A stretch of DNA of 64,000 bases, taken from NCBI RefSeq assembly GCF_001428525.1, contig NZ_LMHW01000013.1:1175-65174 (forward strand). The letters are read 5' to 3'. Origin of the DNA: Flavobacterium sp. Root186 (GTDB lineage Bacteria; Bacteroidota; Bacteroidia; Flavobacteriales; Flavobacteriaceae). The translations under genes and the position numbers were made by a program. Shown one piece after another: positions 26,927 to 37,681 of this stretch. Position 1 is the first letter of the stretch; each line of letters starts with the position of its first letter. Below the pieces are notes generated by a model. It was not told the origin of the DNA and did no database searches. It was given only the letters and a program-made list of their open reading frames with translations.

Positions 26927-27519
26927 TATTTAAATTCCTTAAATTAAATATAACCGTTGAGGATAATGACTTCAATGAGCTATATCCCACCAAGATAAAA
27001 AGACTCGCAGCCCGCCATTGGACTCCTGTTGCAGTAGCCAAATTTGCAGCTGAGTTTTTAGTTGATAAGCCTCACAAAAAAGTATTAGATATCGGTTCCG
27101 GGGTGGGTAAATTTTGCCTGGTAGGGGCAGCCTCTACTAAAGGTATATTTTATGGTGTCGAGCAAAGGGAATCGCTTATTAAGTTATCAAAAAAAATTGC
27201 TGACAAGTACGATGTAACGAATGTAGAATTTATTCATTCCAATATCAATAAAATTAATTTCTCTGACTATGAGGCCTTCTATTTTTATAATTCTTTTTAT
27301 GAAAATATTGATTCTTCGTGCGTAATTGATAAAACAATACTTCCAGAGAGAGAATTATTTTATTCCTACTCTAAATATGTAAAAGAACAGCTTGAGAAAA
27401 CACCAATCGGCACGCGATTAGCTACCTATTGGAGCAATTGGGAAGAAATCCCTGATAGTTTTAAACTGGAATATGCGGCTTGTGGTGGTGTATTGGTTTT
27501 TTGGCAGAAGATATCTTAA
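26923..27519 (+). CDS. class I SAM-dependent methyltransferase, copy 1
   Basis: The protein has 198 residues. Motif I is VLDIGSGVGKFCLVGA and the acidic motif II region is FYGVEQRESLIKL, as in class I methyltransferases. RHWTPVAVAKFAAEFLVDK precedes motif I. It overlaps the end of the gcvH-like gene and is closely paralogous to the protein at 38570-39166. The substrate is unknown; its place within the glycine cleavage operon is unusual. Confidence 0.85.
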   Translation: MIFKFLKLNITVEDNDFNELYPTKIKRLAARHWTPVAVAKFAAEFLVDKPHKKVLDIGSGVGKFCLVGAASTKGIFYGVEQRESLIKLSKKIADKYDVTNVEFIHSNINKINFSDYEAFYFYNSFYENIDSSCVIDKTILPERELFYSYSKYVKEQLEKTPIGTRLATYWSNWEEIPDSFKLEYAACGGVLVFWQKIS

Positions 27520-27710
27520 CCAATAACCAAATAAACCCGCTGACAGTAAAAAGCAAAGCAATAATGTTGCTTTCAAAATCTAAATTCCTTAACAAAATAT
27601 TTTATTCTATAACAAAGCTATTATCCTTTAGGTTACTAAAAAACATAAGAAGTTGCAAGATAACAAGATTTTTTTAAAATAAAAATACAACAATTCAATC
27701 TAAAAAATAT

Positions 27711-28967
27711 ATGAATATAATGGATAAAATAAGCACTCGTCTTGGCCCATTAGGCGATCATGCTCATTATGCACATGGATATTATGCTTACCCAAGATTA
27801 GAAGGTGAGATTAGCAATACAATGCTTTTTAATGGTGAGAAAAAATTGGTATGGAGCCTGAACAACTATTTGGGATTAGCCAATCATCCTGAAGTCAGGG
27901 AAGCCGATAATGAAGGCACCAGATTATATGGCCTTGCCTATCCAATGGGGGCCCGCATGATGAGCGGGAATACTAAACTGCACGAAGAGTTTGAGCAGAA
28001 AATAGCAGACTATGTTCAAAAAGAAGATGCTTTTTTATTAAACTATGGCTATCAGGGAATGGTATCTATCATTGACAGCCTGGCAGATCGAAAAGACGTT
28101 ATCGTTTATGATGCAGAATCACATGCCTGTATTATTGATGGAATGCGACTGCATCTGGGCAAACGTTTTGTTTTCAAGCACAATGATATTGAAGATTGTG
28201 AAAAGCAGCTGCTGCGCGCTAAAAAAATAGTGGAAGAAACTAAAGGCGCAATTCTGGTCATAACAGAAGGTGTTTTTGGTATGCGCGGTGATCAGGGTAA
28301 ATTAAAAGAAATTGTAGCCCTTAAAGAGAAATATAATTTTTCACTCCTGGTTGATGATGCTCACGGGATTGGCTGTATGGGCAAAACCGGTGCAGGAACC
28401 GGTGAAGAACAAGGGATTCAAGATGGTATTGATTTTTATTTTGGAACATTCGCAAAATCTTTTGCAGGAATTGGCGCTTTTGTTGCCAGTACTAAAAAGG
28501 CAATATTATTTCTAAAATATAATATGCGCTCACAAATATTTGCAAAAGCATTGCCAATGCCAATGGTTTTTGGAGCTTTAAAACGATTGGAATTAATGCG
28601 CACCAGACCCGAACTCAGGGAAAAGCTTTGGGAGATTACCCACAGCCTGCAAAATGGCCTTACCGATACAGGTTTTGATATCGGCAATACCGATTCTCCT
28701 GTCACTCCTGTTTATCTCAATGGTACCCTGGGTGAAGCAACCGCTTTGGTCAGTGACCTGCGCGAAAACCACCAGGTTTTCTGTTCAGTAGTAGTATATC
28801 CTGTTGTACCAAAGGGAATGATTATACTGCGATTGATCCCCACTGCAGTGCACACCTTGGAAGATGTTCAAAGAACCATAACTGTGTTTAAAGAAATCAG
28901 GTCTAGTCTGAATTCGGGACAGTACAAAAAAGAAGAAGAAGAAGAACAAGAAGAGGCGACAGTTTAA
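27711..28967 (+). CDS. alpha-oxoamine synthase-like PLP enzyme (Kbl/SPT-type)
   Basis: The protein has 418 residues and the fold-type I layout of alpha-oxoamine synthases: SLNNYLGLANHPEV near residue 49, His138 in YDAESHACIIDG stacking on PLP, VDDAHGIG with Asp215/216, and the Schiff-base Lys249 in GTFAKSFAGIG. Family members condense an amino acid (glycine, serine, alanine) with an acyl-CoA. Next to glycine cleavage and thiolase genes, a glycine C-acyltransferase role is possible, but serine palmitoyltransferase-like activity cannot be excluded. The C-terminus is a run of Glu residues (KEEEEEQEEATV), unusual for the family. Confidence 0.82.
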   Translation: MNIMDKISTRLGPLGDHAHYAHGYYAYPRLEGEISNTMLFNGEKKLVWSLNNYLGLANHPEVREADNEGTRLYGLAYPMGARMMSGNTKLHEEFEQKIADYVQKEDAFLLNYGYQGMVSIIDSLADRKDVIVYDAESHACIIDGMRLHLGKRFVFKHNDIEDCEKQLLRAKKIVEETKGAILVITEGVFGMRGDQGKLKEIVALKEKYNFSLLVDDAHGIGCMGKTGAGTGEEQGIQDGIDFYFGTFAKSFAGIGAFVASTKKAILFLKYNMRSQIFAKALPMPMVFGALKRLELMRTRPELREKLWEITHSLQNGLTDTGFDIGNTDSPVTPVYLNGTLGEATALVSDLRENHQVFCSVVVYPVVPKGMIILRLIPTAVHTLEDVQRTITVFKEIRSSLNSGQYKKEEEEEQEEATV

Positions 28968-28977
28968 ATCTTAAGAT

Positions 28978-31848
28978 ATGAAAACAGATCAATTTATAAC
29001 GCGCCACAGCGGTGTTAACAAAAAAGACTCAAAAGAAATGCTGGATATTATAGGCGTTTCTTCACTCGAAGCATTAATTGACAAAATAGTTCCATCTGAC
29101 ATTCGTTTGGCAAGACCATTGAACATTGCAGGCGGACTATCTGAATACGAATACCAAAAGCATTTAAGAAGTATTGCAGGTAAAAATAAATTATTTCAAT
29201 CCTATATTGGCTTAGGCTATTACAATACAATTCTGCCCCCTGTAATTCAGCGAAACATTTTAGAAAATCCAGGATGGTATACTGCCTATACGCCCTACCA
29301 GGCTGAAATTTCGCAAGGACGTCTGGAAGCCCTCCTTAATTTTCAGACCATGGTAATAGACTTAACCGCAATGCCGCTGGCCAACGCTTCGCTTCTGGAT
29401 GAAGCAACTGCGGCAGCTGAAGCGATGCTAATGTTCTTTGGCAGCAGAAGTAAAGAGAAACAAGCCAATAGGGCAAAGAAATTTTTTGTTTCAGAACACT
29501 GTTTCCCCCAAACTATTGATGTTTTGAAAACACGTGCTGAACCCTTTAATATTGAACTGATTATTGGCAGCCATACCAAAGTAAATTTTGACGAAAGTTA
29601 TTTTGGCGCACTTATTCAATACCCTGATGCCAATGGAGAAATAAATGATTATTCCTCTTTCATGGCTGTGGCCAAATCTTATAAAGTACAGGTCTGTGTA
29701 GCAAGTGATCTTATGGCCCTAGCCCTTTTAATTCCTCCCGGGGAATGGGGTGCGGATTGCGTTGTTGGGAATTCTCAGCGCTTTGGGGTCCCAGTGGGTT
29801 ACGGAGGTCCCCATGCCGCATTCTTTGCCTGCAGGGAAGAATATAAAAGGGTACTTCCCGGACGTATTATTGGTGTTTCTCTCGATGCAACAGGAAACAA
29901 AGCATTACGAATGGCACTGCAGACCCGTGAACAGCATATTAAGAGAGAAAAAGCGACCTCAAATATTTGTACGGCGCAGGCTTTACTAGCTATTATGGCC
30001 AGTATGTATGCCGTTTATCACGGACCGGAAAGATTAAAAGCAATTGCCCAGCAAATACACGATCTCACCTATTCTCTTGCACAGGAATTAAAAAAGGCAG
30101 GTTTTAAAATTAAAACAAATGTATTTTTTGATACCATCGTTGTCGTGGTTGAAGATGCAAAATTTATCCGAAAAATAGCCGAAAAAAATGAGCTTAATTT
30201 TAGATACATAAGTGATAAACAAATAGCCATTTCGTTAGATGAAACCTCTAGTGAGAAAGATATCTCAAATATACTGAATGTTTTCACATTCGTATTTGAC
30301 AAACAGACAACCAAAATACATCGAATTGACTCCATATTAATTTCTAGGTCTGTCTTTGATAGAACCTCGACATACTTAACCCATCGGGTTTTCAATGAGT
30401 ATCACAGCGAAACTGAAATGATGCGTTACATCAAGCGTCTTGAAAATAAAGACCTTTCACTGACCCACAGCATGATTTCGCTCGGTTCGTGTACAATGAA
30501 ACTCAATGCAGTATCAGAATTATTGCCAATTACCTGGCCTGAATTTGCAGCTATTCATCCGTTTGTTCCATTGGATCAGGTCGTGGGATATACCGAGATA
30601 ATAGACCAACTAGAGAAAGACCTTTGTGAAATAACAGGATTTTCTGCCCTTTCTTTTCAACCAAATTCAGGTGCTTCGGGAGAATATGCAGGACTGATGG
30701 TTATCCGCGCATATCATGCTGCAATGGGAAACAAACACAGAAATGTAGTGCTTATCCCTTCTTCTGCCCACGGGACTAACCCCGCATCTGCAGCTATGGC
30801 AGGAATGAAAATTGTGATTGTCAAATGCGATCAAAATGGAAATATAGATGCCGCCGACCTGCAGTTAAAAGCAGAAGAACACACCCAAAATTTAGCCTGT
30901 CTGATGGTTACCTATCCTTCAACTCATGGTGTTTACGAGGAAGGAATAAAAAATCTTACTAAAATTATCCATGATAATGGCGGCCAGGTCTATATGGATG
31001 GTGCAAATATGAATGCACAGGTAGGTTTGACCAGTCCGGGGAAAATCGGAGCTGATGTCTGTCATTTAAATCTGCATAAAACATTTGCTATACCCCACGG
31101 AGGCGGAGGTCCCGGAGTCGGACCAATAGGAGTTGCCAAACACCTTGCCCCCTACCTGCCTTCTCATTCCCAAATAAAAACCAAGAACAAAAAAGCAATA
31201 ACAGCAGTATCAGCAGCACCTTATGGAAGCGCGTTGATTCTTCTGATCTCTTATGGTTATATAAAAATGCTTGGGGCCAGAGGCCTCACTGAGGCAACTA
31301 AAACTGCTATCTTAAATGCTAATTATATTAAAACCAAACTCGAAGGCCACTACCCCATTTTATACACAGGTAAAAATGGGTACTGCGCCCATGAAATGAT
31401 TTTAGATTGTGCTTCCTTTAAAAAAGAAACAAATGTAGAAGTAGGTGATATCGGCAAGCGATTAATGGATTATGGATTTCATGCCCCGACCATTGCATTC
31501 CCTGTACACGATACCCTTATGGTGGAACCTACCGAAAGTGAAAGTAAAACAGAGATGGATCGTTTCTGTGAGGCCATGATTGCCATCAAAGAAGAAATAA
31601 ATGAGATTGCTGCAGGGAAATATGATAAAGCTGACAATGTAATTAAAAATGCCCCACACACTTCCAAAGTACTTTTAAACGATCAGTGGAACAAACCATA
31701 CGGCAGAGAAAAAGCGGCATTTCCTTTAAAATGGGTTGAGAATAATAAATTCTGGCCATGTGTAAGTAAAATAGATAATGCTTATGGTGACAGGAATTTG
31801 ATTTGTTCCTGTATCCCGACCGAGGAGTGGATGGAAATAGAAAATTAA
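28978..31848 (+). CDS. gcvP: glycine dehydrogenase (decarboxylating), P protein
   Basis: The protein has 956 residues, the length of the fused homodimeric P protein. The PLP lysine is in [18 protein letters not shown] (near residue 700); [14 protein letters not shown] and [15 protein letters not shown] are conserved. It decarboxylates glycine and loads the aminomethyl group onto GcvH. It starts 10 bp after the alpha-oxoamine synthase gene. Together with gcvH and gcvT in this operon the system is complete except for the dihydrolipoamide dehydrogenase. Confidence 0.96.
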   Translation: MKTDQFITRHSGVNKKDSKEMLDIIGVSSLEALIDKIVPSDIRLARPLNIAGGLSEYEYQKHLRSIAGKNKLFQSYIGLGYYNTILPPVIQRNILENPGWYTAYTPYQAEISQGRLEALLNFQTMVIDLTAMPLANASLLDEATAAAEAMLMFFGSRSKEKQANRAKKFFVSEHCFPQTIDVLKTRAEPFNIELIIGSHTKVNFDESYFGALIQYPDANGEINDYSSFMAVAKSYKVQVCVASDLMALALLIPPGEWGADCVVGNSQRFGVPVGYGGPHAAFFACREEYKRVLPGRIIGVSLDATGNKALRMALQTREQHIKREKATSNICTAQALLAIMASMYAVYHGPERLKAIAQQIHDLTYSLAQELKKAGFKIKTNVFFDTIVVVVEDAKFIRKIAEKNELNFRYISDKQIAISLDETSSEKDISNILNVFTFVFDKQTTKIHRIDSILISRSVFDRTSTYLTHRVFNEYHSETEMMRYIKRLENKDLSLTHSMISLGSCTMKLNAVSELLPITWPEFAAIHPFVPLDQVVGYTEIIDQLEKDLCEITGFSALSFQPNSGASGEYAGLMVIRAYHAAMGNKHRNVVLIPSSAHGTNPASAAMAGMKIVIVKCDQNGNIDAADLQLKAEEHTQNLACLMVTYPSTHGVYEEGIKNLTKIIHDNGGQVYMDGANMNAQVGLTSPGKIGADVCHLNLHKTFAIPHGGGGPGVGPIGVAKHLAPYLPSHSQIKTKNKKAITAVSAAPYGSALILLISYGYIKMLGARGLTEATKTAILNANYIKTKLEGHYPILYTGKNGYCAHEMILDCASFKKETNVEVGDIGKRLMDYGFHAPTIAFPVHDTLMVEPTESESKTEMDRFCEAMIAIKEEINEIAAGKYDKADNVIKNAPHTSKVLLNDQWNKPYGREKAAFPLKWVENNKFWPCVSKIDNAYGDRNLICSCIPTEEWMEIEN

Positions 31849-31922
31849 CTGGATTATTTTATAACCTGATCATTTTAGCAATACTCAAAATAGAATAAAT
31901 TCATTGAAAAATAGAGATTAAA

Positions 31923-33107
31923 ATGAAAGATATATACATAGCTGCATCCGCCCGTACTCCGATAGGCAGTTTTGGCGGAGCATTAAAAGACGTCCATTCC
32001 ACTAAATTAGGGGCAATAGCAATAAAGGAAGTTGTTTCAAGGGCTGGTATAGATTCAACTGAAATACAGGAGGTGTATATGGGATCAGTTCTGCAAGCCA
32101 ATTTAGGGCAGGCCCCAGCGCGTCAGGCGGCAATTTTCGCTGGCTTGTCCAATACAGTACGATGTACAACTATCAACAAAGTATGTGCCTCTGGAATGAA
32201 AGCAATTTCAATAGCCACACAAAGTATCCTCTGTGGTGATGCTGATGTGGTGGTTGCCGGCGGTATGGAGAACATGAGCCAGGTCCCTTTTTATTCCACA
32301 GATACCCGCTGGGGAAATAAATATGGAAACGCGGTTATGACCGATGGTATTGCCAAAGACGGCTTAATCGATGTTTACCACAATTACCCTATGGGTAATG
32401 CTTCCGATTTATGCGCCAAAGAATACAATATTTCAAGAGAAGAACAGGATGCCTTTGCCATTGAATCTTACAAACGATCTCAAATAGCATGGGAAAATGG
32501 AAAATTCGACGATGAGATCGTACAGGTAGAAATACTACAGCATAAAGGCGACTCAATTATTTTTAAGGAAGACCAAGAATATAAAAATGTTAAATTCGAT
32601 AAAATAGCAGGTTTAAAACCTGCATTTTCCCAAACAGGTACCGCCACAGCAGCTAATTCCTCTACAATGAACGATGGTGCTGCAGCGCTTTTATTGATCA
32701 GTAAAGAAAAAGCTGTACAATTGAATATTAAACCAATTGCAATTATACGCGCTTATGCCGACGCCGAACAGGCACCGGAATGGTTCACTACCACTCCCGC
32801 CCTGGCCATAACTAAGGCCCTGCATAAAGCAGGACTCAAAATAGAAGATATTGATTATTTTGAATTAAACGAAGCTTTTTCTACAGTTGGATTAGTGAAC
32901 ATTCAAAAATTAAAATTGGACCCTAAAAAAGTAAATGTAAATGGAGGTGCTGTTTCTTTAGGGCATCCATTAGGCTGTTCAGGTGCACGTATAGTAGTTA
33001 CACTCATAAATGTACTTAAACAGAACAATGGTAAATATGGGGTAGCAAGTATCTGCAATGGAGGAGGTGGTGCAAGTGCAATAGTTATAGAACTTGCCAA
33101 TGAGTAA
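31923..33107 (+). CDS. acetyl-CoA C-acyltransferase (thiolase)
   Basis: The protein has 394 residues. The acylation Cys88 lies in NKVCASGMKA, the catalytic His in ELNEAFS and the second Cys/His in GHPLGCSGARI. It would interconvert two acetyl-CoA with acetoacetyl-CoA. It lies 74 bp after gcvP, and a hairpin terminator follows. A truncated paralogue is at 36600. In this operon acetyl-CoA metabolism is joined to glycine cleavage and the acyl-CoA-using PLP enzyme. Confidence 0.93.
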   Translation: MKDIYIAASARTPIGSFGGALKDVHSTKLGAIAIKEVVSRAGIDSTEIQEVYMGSVLQANLGQAPARQAAIFAGLSNTVRCTTINKVCASGMKAISIATQSILCGDADVVVAGGMENMSQVPFYSTDTRWGNKYGNAVMTDGIAKDGLIDVYHNYPMGNASDLCAKEYNISREEQDAFAIESYKRSQIAWENGKFDDEIVQVEILQHKGDSIIFKEDQEYKNVKFDKIAGLKPAFSQTGTATAANSSTMNDGAAALLLISKEKAVQLNIKPIAIIRAYADAEQAPEWFTTTPALAITKALHKAGLKIEDIDYFELNEAFSTVGLVNIQKLKLDPKKVNVNGGAVSLGHPLGCSGARIVVTLINVLKQNNGKYGVASICNGGGGASAIVIELANE

Positions 33108-33177
33108 TATCAATAGTACACTATCATAAATTCAAAAAACTAAAGAATATCCCCCAATGTTCTGATGACTAATTTTT

Positions 33178-33212
33178 AAAAGGGAAGAGTAATTAAAGAC
33201 TCTCCCTTTTCT
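33178..33212 (+). terminator. rho-independent terminator after thiolase
   Basis: AAAAGGGA and GAGT (with one bulged A) pair with ACTC and TCCCTTTT across an 8-base loop, and T-rich sequence follows. The A-run on the left also allows termination of the convergent DUF983 gene on the minus strand. Confidence 0.75.
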
Positions 33213-33232
33213 AAGTTAGGTGTTTTTTTTAA

Positions 33233-33619
33233 CTAATTCTCTTTTATAGCTGCTTTTGGATCATAGGAGATAAACATATTAATGTAAATATTTCTGGATA
33301 ATCTTAGTAATACTGGAAATAAAATAATCAGTACTACAATAATTGCAATAAACGATGTTTTTATACTGGACTCAAAAATAAGATATGAAATGATGAAAGT
33401 TGCAATTCCTACACCAACATTCAATCCATAACTTACATACATTGCGCCAAAAAAGAAAGAAGGCTCTATTTGATATCTTAGTCCACAATGGCTGCATTTC
33501 TCGTGCATTTTTAAAACCGAACCTAAATGCAGTAGATTTTTATCCAAATACATATTCTCATTCTGACATTTAGGGCAACTCCCTGTTACAATACTATTTA
33601 ATTTAGATCCTTTTTTCAT
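33233..33619 (-). CDS. DUF983 family protein
   Basis: The protein has 128 residues. A zinc-ribbon-like N-terminus (CPKCQNENMYL, then CSHCGLRYQIEPSFFFGAMYVSYG, positions about 15-70) is followed by two membrane helices. This is the DUF983 layout common in Bacteroidetes, with unknown function. The family is sometimes found near cytochrome oxidase genes. It converges on the thiolase gene and is separated from a second DUF983 gene by 316 bp in which I see no convincing gene. Confidence 0.85.
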   Translation of the reverse strand: MKKGSKLNSIVTGSCPKCQNENMYLDKNLLHLGSVLKMHEKCSHCGLRYQIEPSFFFGAMYVSYGLNVGVGIATFIISYLIFESSIKTSFIAIIVVLIILFPVLLRLSRNIYINMFISYDPKAAIKEN

Positions 33620-33935
33620 CTAATGATAATCGATTTTAAGCTCAGGTGCATGAGCTGTGGTTTAATTTTAAAACTTATGTATATACTAAACAAACCTGCA
33701 AGGCTTACCTCTTTAAAAGACGAAGGAACTTTAAGCAGAACCATAAAATCCTCCGTTTTAGTTTAACTGACCAATATTTACCTGACATAACTGTTTTATT
33801 GCTTTTGAGCGTCACTAACTCTGCCTGCCTATCCTTTTTAATAGGTTCTCTTAATCAAAAAGATGCTTTTATTTCTGAATAATCTTTTTGAACTCTTTCC
33901 CGTAATATATAATAGTTTACAATTTTTGAGTAAAA

Positions 33936-34325
33936 TTATCCTTTTTTGTGCCCTCCAAAATATTTAAAAGTTAAATGAAGCAAAATTGCTCTGGATATTC
34001 GCATTATTGGGATTTGTAATAAAAAACATAAAATCAGGAAAATCGGCAGTATTACCTTTAAAGAAATTTCATAATTCTCATTTAAATATAACCCGAAAAA
34101 TAGCAGAGGTACAAAAACAATCAGTACTATTGGGAAACCAATCCATAAGGCACTTGAATAAAACTCAGGTTCTATCCTAAAATCTTGATTACATTTTTTG
34201 CACCTTTCGGGCATTTTAAAAAATCCTCTCATGACAAACAGTCCCGGATTAGTAAATAAATTCCCGTTATGACATCTGGGACATTTAAGTTTAAATATAT
34301 AATATAACTCTATTCTTGAATTCAT
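33936..34325 (-). CDS. DUF983 family protein
   Basis: The protein has 129 residues. It has CPRCHNGNLF, CKKCNQDFRIEPEFYSSALW and two membrane helices, so it is a diverged paralogue of the DUF983 protein at 33233. Its start codon overlaps the stop of the upstream isocitrate dehydrogenase gene (shared A in TAATG), indicating translational coupling. Function unknown. Confidence 0.85.
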   Translation of the reverse strand: MNSRIELYYIFKLKCPRCHNGNLFTNPGLFVMRGFFKMPERCKKCNQDFRIEPEFYSSALWIGFPIVLIVFVPLLFFGLYLNENYEISLKVILPIFLILCFLLQIPIMRISRAILLHLTFKYFGGHKKG

Positions 34326-35545
34326 TACATATTATTTATAATGGCCTGACCAAATTCAGAGCATTTAAGTAAAGTAGCCCCATCCATCAAACGTTCAAAA
34401 TCATAAGTTACCGTCTTTTTATTAATTGCACCATTAATTCCTTTTACAATTAAATCAGCAGCATCCTGCCAGCCAAGATATTCCAGCATCATAACTCCTG
34501 AAAGAATTTCCGAAGAAGGATTCACTTTATCCTGATCTTTATATTTAGGAGCAGTTCCGTGTGTAGCTTCAAATATGGAAACCCCGGTTCTGTAATTAAT
34601 GTTCGCTCCCGGAGCGATCCCTATTCCCCCAACTATAGCAGCCAAAGCATCAGAGATATAATCCCCGTTAAGATTTAGTGTAGCTATTACATCATACTGC
34701 TCGGGCCTTAAAATAATTTGCTGCAGAAAAGCATCGGCTATTACATCTTTTACAATTACTTGATGCCCATATTTTTCAATAACCTGCCAAGGTCCGCCCT
34801 CGTAATCTTTAGCTCCAAATTCATCTTTGGCCAATTGATACCCCCACTCCTTAAATTTACCTTCAGTGAATTTCATGATGTTCCCTTTATGTACTATAGT
34901 TACAGAGTTTTTCTTGTTTTCCACAGCATATTTAAGAGCTTCTCTAACAAGGCGTTCTGTACCTTCTCTTGAAACTGGTTTTATCCCTATTGAAGTAGTA
35001 TCAGGGAATCGAATATCCTTAACCCCCATCTCATTGATTAAAAAATTCTTAACCTTCTCTAATTCTGGTGTACCAGCCATCCATTCTATACCAGCATAGA
35101 TATCTTCAGTGTTTTCCCTGAAAATAATCATATCTACTTTTTCTGGTTCTTTTACCGGAGACGGAACTCCCTGGTACCATCTTACAGGTCTGACACAGGC
35201 ATATAAATCAAGTTTTTGTCTCAAAGCAACATTAAGGGATCTCATTCCTCCCCCAACTGGTGTTGTAAGCGGTCCTTTGATAGCTACTAAATATTCTTTG
35301 ATATCCTCAATTGTTTCATCTGGCAGCCAGCTTCCTGTTTTTTCAAAAGCTTTTTCCCCTGCATATATTTCTTTCCATTGAATCCTTCTGTCTCCACCAT
35401 AAGCCTTCTCTACGGCTGCATCAAAAACTAATTTTGAGGCTTTCCAAATGTCCGCTCCTATCCCATCTCCTTCAATGAAAGGAATTATAGGATGTGATGG
35501 GACATATAATCTTCCATTTTGAATGCTGATCTTATTTTCTGTCAT
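34325..35545 (-). CDS. icd: isocitrate dehydrogenase (NADP-type, bacterial homodimer)
   Basis: The protein has 406 residues. [14 protein letters not shown] near the start, the substrate serine in [27 protein letters not shown] and the Mg-binding aspartates in [12 protein letters not shown] identify the E. coli-type enzyme, which oxidises isocitrate to 2-oxoglutarate. The NADP-type assignment follows the general similarity. It forms a two-gene unit with a DUF983 protein and diverges from a Crp/Fnr gene. Confidence 0.93.
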   Translation of the reverse strand: MTENKISIQNGRLYVPSHPIIPFIEGDGIGADIWKASKLVFDAAVEKAYGGDRRIQWKEIYAGEKAFEKTGSWLPDETIEDIKEYLVAIKGPLTTPVGGGMRSLNVALRQKLDLYACVRPVRWYQGVPSPVKEPEKVDMIIFRENTEDIYAGIEWMAGTPELEKVKNFLINEMGVKDIRFPDTTSIGIKPVSREGTERLVREALKYAVENKKNSVTIVHKGNIMKFTEGKFKEWGYQLAKDEFGAKDYEGGPWQVIEKYGHQVIVKDVIADAFLQQIILRPEQYDVIATLNLNGDYISDALAAIVGGIGIAPGANINYRTGVSIFEATHGTAPKYKDQDKVNPSSEILSGVMMLEYLGWQDAADLIVKGINGAINKKTVTYDFERLMDGATLLKCSEFGQAIINNM

Positions 35546-35726
35546 AATTTTATTTACTTATATAGTTACTTTTTTAATCTATTTCCGTTTTTAGTTTTTC
35601 TTCTAGTAAAAAAAACAATTCTATCATAATTTCAATAAAATCAGCCTTTTTATATTTTCAACAAATATATAACATTTGTTATAAATAATACTATTATATG
35701 TTATTTTTATTTATTACATTTGGCGT

Positions 35727-36428
35727 ATGAAAGATTTTTTTGCCCAATTTGATTTTCAGAGCAACCTGCTTTTCCAAGGATTAACCCCTGAGGAAAACAA
35801 ATCAGTATGCAGTGTTATGGAACCCCTTACCATCAAAAAAGGGAATACGCTTTTTTACGAACAGGGAATCCCTACCGGTATTTTCCAAATAAGAAAGGGT
35901 AAAGCCAAAAAATTTAAACGTGGCTTTAGCGGAGATGAGCAGATTTTTTACATCTATACTGATGGCGATGTACTGGGATACCATGCATTACTGGGTGAAG
36001 AGCGATATCAGGACTCTTGTGAGGCATTAGAAGATTTAGAAGTAAACTTCATTGCTAAGGATGATTTTTTAAAATTATTAAAAGATATTCCTTCTCTGCA
36101 GCAAACTTTTATAAAAAACATTGGTCACGAGTTTGGCGTTCTTGCCAATACAATTGCTGTACTGGCACAAAAAAATCAAAATACCAGATTAGCAATATTT
36201 TTACTTCTTCTGGAAAACAGATTCAATCAAAATTCTGAAAAACCCAAGGGGATTGATTTAACTCGTGATGATTTGGCAAATATTATCGGCACATCACAGG
36301 AAAGTCTGGGAAGAAGCCTTAAACAATTTAAAGAAGACGGAATTATTGAAATTGACAAACGAAGGATTTACATAAAAAATAGATATCCTTTATTGGAATT
36401 TTTAGACCTCAAAGTAACCGATTTATAA
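35727..36428 (+). CDS. Crp/Fnr family transcriptional regulator
   Basis: The protein has 233 residues and is clearly paralogous to the regulator at 22392 (FYEQGIPTGIFQIRKGKAKK versus FTEGTLPTGIFYIQSGKVKK). The C-terminal helix-turn-helix is LTRDDLANIIGTSQESLGRSL. No Fe-S cysteine cluster is present. An exact -7 box (TACATTTG, 35715-35722) ends 4 bp before the ATG, so the mRNA would be almost leaderless. It borders the right end of the carbon island and diverges from icd. Confidence 0.9.
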   Translation: MKDFFAQFDFQSNLLFQGLTPEENKSVCSVMEPLTIKKGNTLFYEQGIPTGIFQIRKGKAKKFKRGFSGDEQIFYIYTDGDVLGYHALLGEERYQDSCEALEDLEVNFIAKDDFLKLLKDIPSLQQTFIKNIGHEFGVLANTIAVLAQKNQNTRLAIFLLLLENRFNQNSEKPKGIDLTRDDLANIIGTSQESLGRSLKQFKEDGIIEIDKRRIYIKNRYPLLEFLDLKVTDL

Positions 36429-36599
36429 TAAGAAAAAGGCATTATTAAATCATAATGTTTCTCTCATTGGTTAAATCTGTACCCGTGGTTTCTTTTTTTT
36501 GAGTTAAAAAAACCTAATGTATTAACAATGTGTAATGGTGCCTTTTCTTTCAGTTAACAGTTGATTTATTTTAAATATATACAAGCTACATTTTAATTT

Positions 36600-37094
36600 A
36601 TGGAAGAAGTATTTATAGTAGCTGCTAAAAGAACTACTATCGGAGGATTTCTTGGGAATCTGTCCGATTTTTCAGCTTTTCAGCTAGGGCAAATTGCTAT
36701 TAATGGCGCTCTAAACGAAACAAGTTTAACTTCAAGAGATATTGACTCTGTCTATATGGGTAATTTATTCTCTGTCAATCTTGATGAGTCCTCTGCAGGA
36801 CAAACATCCGAATCCTCAGGGATTTCAAGTAAATTAAACTGCATAAAAATTGACAAAGTCTGTACTTCAGGAATGAAAGCTGTAATGCTGGGCATTGAAC
36901 AGATTCAATCAGGAATAGAAAACATCGTGATTACAGGCAGTACAGAAAGCATGAGTAATGTATCCCCTTCCTCTTTGAAGAGAAATAAAAATAAGTCAGA
37001 ACACACTAATCTTACTGACAAGCTGCTCAATGACCAGCATATTAACACCTACAATGATCAGGATATGGGACAGCTGACTGAATTATATAGCTAA
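36600..37094 (+). pseudogene. truncated thiolase (N-terminal 164 residues)
   Basis: The frame aligns with the N-terminal 165 residues of the thiolase at 31923, including DKVCTSGMKAV around the catalytic cysteine and VYMGNLFSVN. The substrate-binding region PARQAA has become SAGQTSE. The rest of the gene, with the catalytic His and second Cys, is missing: the sequence passes directly into the remnant of an antiporter gene. It cannot be an active thiolase. Confidence 0.85.
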
Positions 37095-37667
37095 TAAAAG
37101 TAATTATGATTTACTTCTGATTGGTTTAGGCCAATCTATATACGAGGGCAGTTTATTGGGTAAAGTACTACGATTTACAACCCGAATGATCAATCCTGAC
37201 AAACTGATCAATACAGTTACAGGAAAAGAAAATATAATTGGCAGCTCACGTTTTGATGAAGGCACAAGACAAATAATATCCAAATCGTAAATACCGGTAG
37301 GTATTTTTATCGATAAAAATTTTACAGATACTTCACTGATTTTTATTCCACTATTTGATACCAAAGACTGGAATCAGATTGTAATTTATAGAAGTTTATT
37401 TATAACAGCAGTGCAGTAATAATAGTTTTAGATGTGGAAGGACAAATAATGGCAGATTTACCAGCCATGGAAAAAATACATTCGATTGAACAGAGTACTC
37501 CCACTCAATTTACATTTAAGAAGAAACAAACAATTGAGAAAGATTTTTTGGTTCAGCAAAGCCTTATGCTGATAGGCGCAGAAGGCTGGAGACATTTGGT
37601 TAATACAAAAAGTTCATGGTTATCTGATATTCCTTCAACATTGATTATTGCAGACGAAAAAAAATAA
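37090..37667 (+). pseudogene. frameshifted C-terminal remnant of a cation:proton antiporter
   Basis: Three frames join: NYDLLLIGLGQSIYEGSLLG to RQIISKS, then IPVGIFIDKNFTDTSLIF to about 37418, then VIIVLDVEGQIMADLPAMEK to the stop at 37667. The order and content match the cytoplasmic universal-stress-like tail of Bacteroidetes CPA-type Na+/H+ antiporters. The membrane domain is absent and at least two indels are present. It is joined head to tail with the thiolase fragment, marking a deletion junction near 37085-37095. Confidence 0.7.
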
Positions 37668-37681
37668 AAACTTCCAAAATA

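Noticed and set aside
27480..27677. A 65-residue ORF between the methyltransferase and the PLP enzyme
   Set aside because: It begins inside the methyltransferase in another frame and is basic and hydrophobic without features. It is probably a chance frame.
33646..33882. A 78-residue plus-strand ORF between the two DUF983 genes
   Set aside because: The composition is erratic, there is no ribosome-binding site, and it lies antisense to the upstream region of the DUF983 gene. No motif is recognisable.
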